From assembly GCA_044350895.1 (NCBI GenBank), contig JBILGT010000021.1:1-23260 (forward strand): a stretch of DNA of 23,260 bases. Direction: 5' to 3'. Positions 21,450-23,260 of this stretch are shown piece after piece; position 1 is the stretch's first letter; every line of letters begins with the position of its first letter. Both the position numbers and the translations under genes were made by a program. The notes below the pieces were generated by a model. That model searched no databases and had not been told where the DNA came from. It saw only the letters and a program-made list of their open reading frames with translations. This stretch comes from OMIS01 sp044350895. Lineage in GTDB: Bacteria; Patescibacteriota; Microgenomatia; UBA1400; PJMF01.

Positions 21450-23260
21450 CTACGGATCGACGTGTGCCAGTCGGACCGTGTTGCACCCGTCCAGGCCGAC
21501 TTCCTGGATCTCAATACTAATCAGGTGATCCGGTCGTTCTGAAAGTTGGAATGTCCAGTGCCCCGCCTCGGGGCTGACCGGAACTTCTGCAAAGATCTGC
21601 TCATCTGGATTCTCGATGGACAAATCACGGATGGTGACCCACGCGTGGCGTCCGCCCGTTAGCCCCGGGCCATCTTTAAAGCCCCACCAGACGTCAACGA
21701 CCACTGGGTTATTTGGCGATCTCCAGGGAAGTCGGCCGTTAACCTCGAATTCAACCTGGCGTGCTTGGAACCACACTTGGTGGCTCCCAGTCGCAATGCA
21801 GCGAGGGTCAGGCACTGGCTCCGGTTCCGGTACGACTGGCCCGCAGGCCAAATGACAGATCAACGGCAGGTGATAAACGTTAGGTGCACGAGGTGGCAAA
21901 ACAAGCCCCACGTCCACCCGTGTTTCTACCTGGCCAGCCGCCACATCAAAGCAGGTCGTTTTTTCGCCATTAGTGGGCATCTTGCTGTTGACGTCATCGT
22001 TTGCCCCGATATTGAAAGGGCTGAAAACGATCCCACTAGTGACCGGAACTGAGATGGCATAGCTGCCAGGTTGCACGTCAAAGACGTAACCTCCAGCCCC
22101 GTTTGTCAGCGTAGATGTGACGACGGTGTTACTAGAGCAGTTGATCAGGTTGACTGCCTGTCCAACAGCACCGTAATCCCCGGCGTCTTGCAGACCGTTG
22201 GCGTTCTGGTCGACCCAGACGAAATCACCGATGGCAGTGCTCACCGTAGATGTGACCACCTTGGTCAGACCCCAGTATCCACTGACGGCAATGTCAGTCA
22301 CTGGTACGCTCACGATCTCGCCGATGCCTGTCACAGTAGCAGTGTTCGTGTAGGAGCCGTTAATGGCGACGCCACTGGCTGTACAGGTCATCTGTTCTTC
22401 AATAGTGAGCATGGTCTTGGGGCACTGGACTGCACCAACCTTGTCGTCGATCAGACTGACGTTTGTCAACGTGACATTGCCAGTGTTCTGAACGGTATAC
22501 TTCCACGTCACCGGGTCGCCTTCTCGTACCAGAGCCAGGGGCATGTCATTCGTCAGTTTCTCAACGCTGATCTGAGGCATTGGTTTCCAGAAACCGCAGT
22601 CGACGGTCAAGTTTGAGTCGACGCCATCCCCATCAACGATTGCTGCAGGCTCACTGCCAACTTGTAAGTTGATTGTGATACTGGTTGCTGATTGGCCGGG
22701 TTCCGTTTGGGTGCAGCGATTCTGCCGATCCTGATTGTCGTCAGTCGCAAATCGAACAGGTGTTACAACCGGCGCTGACATTGTTGGGCTGATAATAACC
22801 GAGTAATCGCCCTGCACCAGTTCGTCGAACCGGTAGCTGCCGGCGCCATCAGTAGTTGTTGTGTCCACCACTGTACTGTTGCGCATGAGTTGCACGGGCA
22901 GCCCGCTCAGCGTGTTTTCCGCAGCATCTTGGACGCCATCCAGGTCGGAGTCGTACCAGGTGGTACCCCCGACGCAGACTGACTGGATGACGAAGTTGAA
23001 GGTGATCGACGCTGATGCAGCGTTAGTGACCGCACTAACTGCATTTCCTGAGCCAGTCACAACACTCTTGCCTACAGCCTGTGCTCTGACAATTGCAGAG
23101 CCATTAGAGAAGGTGGGGACAGGTACAGTTGCATTTTTTGAGTTAATAGAAAAAACGCGTTGGTAAATGTCACTGTTTTTGGGATAAAAAATAGCTGACG
23201 AGGTACTTTCTTTTTTGAAGAGGGAGTCCTCTATGAAGTCGGAGAAGAAGTTTGAGTTGG
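21450..23260 (-). CDS. Partial surface protein with SdrD_B-like and DUF11-like domains
   Basis: The frame is open on the minus strand to the window edge. A GTG at 23058-23060 is not a credible start, since 66 more codons without a stop lie upstream, so the N-terminus is missing. Domains in protein order: an N-terminal region seen only in part; SdrD_B-like 1 (VCVGGTTWYDSDLDGVQD, about 22970-22780); a DUF11-like repeat (ISVEKLTNDM, then VTWKYTVQNTGNVTLTNVSL, about 22580-22320); SdrD_B-like 2 (AIGDFVWVDQNANGLQDAGD, about 22235-22040); a linker YHLPLICHLACGP plus PEPEPVPDP; and a C-terminal beta-rich domain. These are folds of secreted or anchored adhesin-type proteins. No LPxTG signal or terminal membrane helix is present. 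GC is near 58% in two sampled lines, well above the neighbours, but drops again upstream of about 23080. Confidence 0.8.
   Translation of the reverse strand, partial: NSNFFSDFIEDSLFKKESTSSAIFYPKNSDIYQRVFSINSKNATVPVPTFSNGSAIVRAQAVGKSVVTGSGNAVSAVTNAASASITFNFVIQSVCVGGTTWYDSDLDGVQDAAENTLSGLPVQLMRNSTVVDTTTTDGAGSYRFDELVQGDYSVIISPTMSAPVVTPVRFATDDNQDRQNRCTQTEPGQSATSITINLQVGSEPAAIVDGDGVDSNLTVDCGFWKPMPQISVEKLTNDMPLALVREGDPVTWKYTVQNTGNVTLTNVSLIDDKVGAVQCPKTMLTIEEQMTCTASGVAINGSYTNTATVTGIGEIVSVPVTDIAVSGYWGLTKVVTSTVSTAIGDFVWVDQNANGLQDAGDYGAVGQAVNLINCSSNTVVTSTLTNGAGGYVFDVQPGSYAISVPVTSGIVFSPFNIGANDDVNSKMPTNGEKTTCFDVAAGQVETRVDVGLVLPPRAPNVYHLPLICHLACGPVVPEPEPVPDPRCIATGSHQVWFQARQVEFEVNGRLPWRSPNNPVVVDVWWGFKDGPGLTGGRHAWVTIRDLSIENPDEQIFAEVPVSPEAGHWTFQLSERPDHLISIEIQEVGLDGCNTVRLAHVDP

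Noticed and set aside
22071..22616. 181-aa plus-strand frame in the GC-rich region
   Set aside because: The opposite frame encodes clear SdrD_B-like and DUF11-like domains; this is its antisense.
23058..23060. GTG start of the minus-strand surface-protein gene
   Set aside because: The frame stays open to the window edge and no ribosome site precedes it; the gene is partial.
177..23260. UGA recoded to Gly or Trp, as in some CPR lineages
   Set aside because: All genes are full length under the standard code with ordinary GGN and TGG use; only TGA stops are missing.
1..23260. CRISPR array, tRNA or insertion sequence
   Set aside because: I saw no regularly spaced repeats, no T-loop/anticodon cloverleaf pattern and no transposase-like protein.

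Overview
The window looks like chromosomal DNA of a small-genome bacterium of the Candidate Phyla Radiation (Patescibacteria). This is an inference, with no search behind it. It rests on moderate-to-low GC (by eye about 40-45%), tight packing, a compact F-type ATP synthase operon, many -10 boxes placed directly before start codons, lineage-specific unknown proteins, and stop-codon use of only TAA (11) and TAG (9) in the 20 genes whose ends are visible. The standard code holds: every gene reads through without internal TGA.

Layout: 1-3100 carries an unknown 212-aa protein and a 665-aa membrane protein (PilM-like cytosolic part, acidic linker, one membrane segment, outer LytR_C-like domain). 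3119-9695 is the ATP synthase operon atpB-E-F-H-A-G-D-C. Two subunits are odd: subunit a has an ~80-residue Glu/His-rich outward loop, and the delta-position protein is two tandem copies of the delta C-terminal domain with no N-terminal helical domain. 9694-11514 holds a regulator with two tandem OmpR-type winged helices, whose promoter lies inside an inverted repeat, overlapping greA, then a strong terminator. 11560-14818 holds lysS fused to a C-terminal HD hydrolase domain and an unknown, possibly glycosyltransferase-like protein. 14831-16652 holds a 90-aa unknown protein and serS under a T-box riboswitch with an unusually short Stem I. 16698-17208 is a small Pro/Thr-rich protein gene with a structured leader and a strong terminator. 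17276-21276 holds secA and prs. 21336-23260 is a convergent, GC-rich surface-protein gene (SdrD_B-like and DUF11-like domains) running off the right edge, preceded by a perfect 26-bp palindrome.

The genes are mostly core energy, translation, transcription and secretion functions. The best candidates for something undescribed are the duplicated-domain delta subunit, the LysRS-HD fusion, the compact serS T-box, the tandem winged-helix regulator with its self-overlapping palindrome, and the exact 6-nt spacing between -10 box and ATG at three genes. No tRNA, rRNA, CRISPR array, transposase or phage gene was seen. No gene-free gap exceeds 300 bases; the longest (816-1099, 15104-15368, 16653-16922) contain promoters, a T-box and structured leader RNA.
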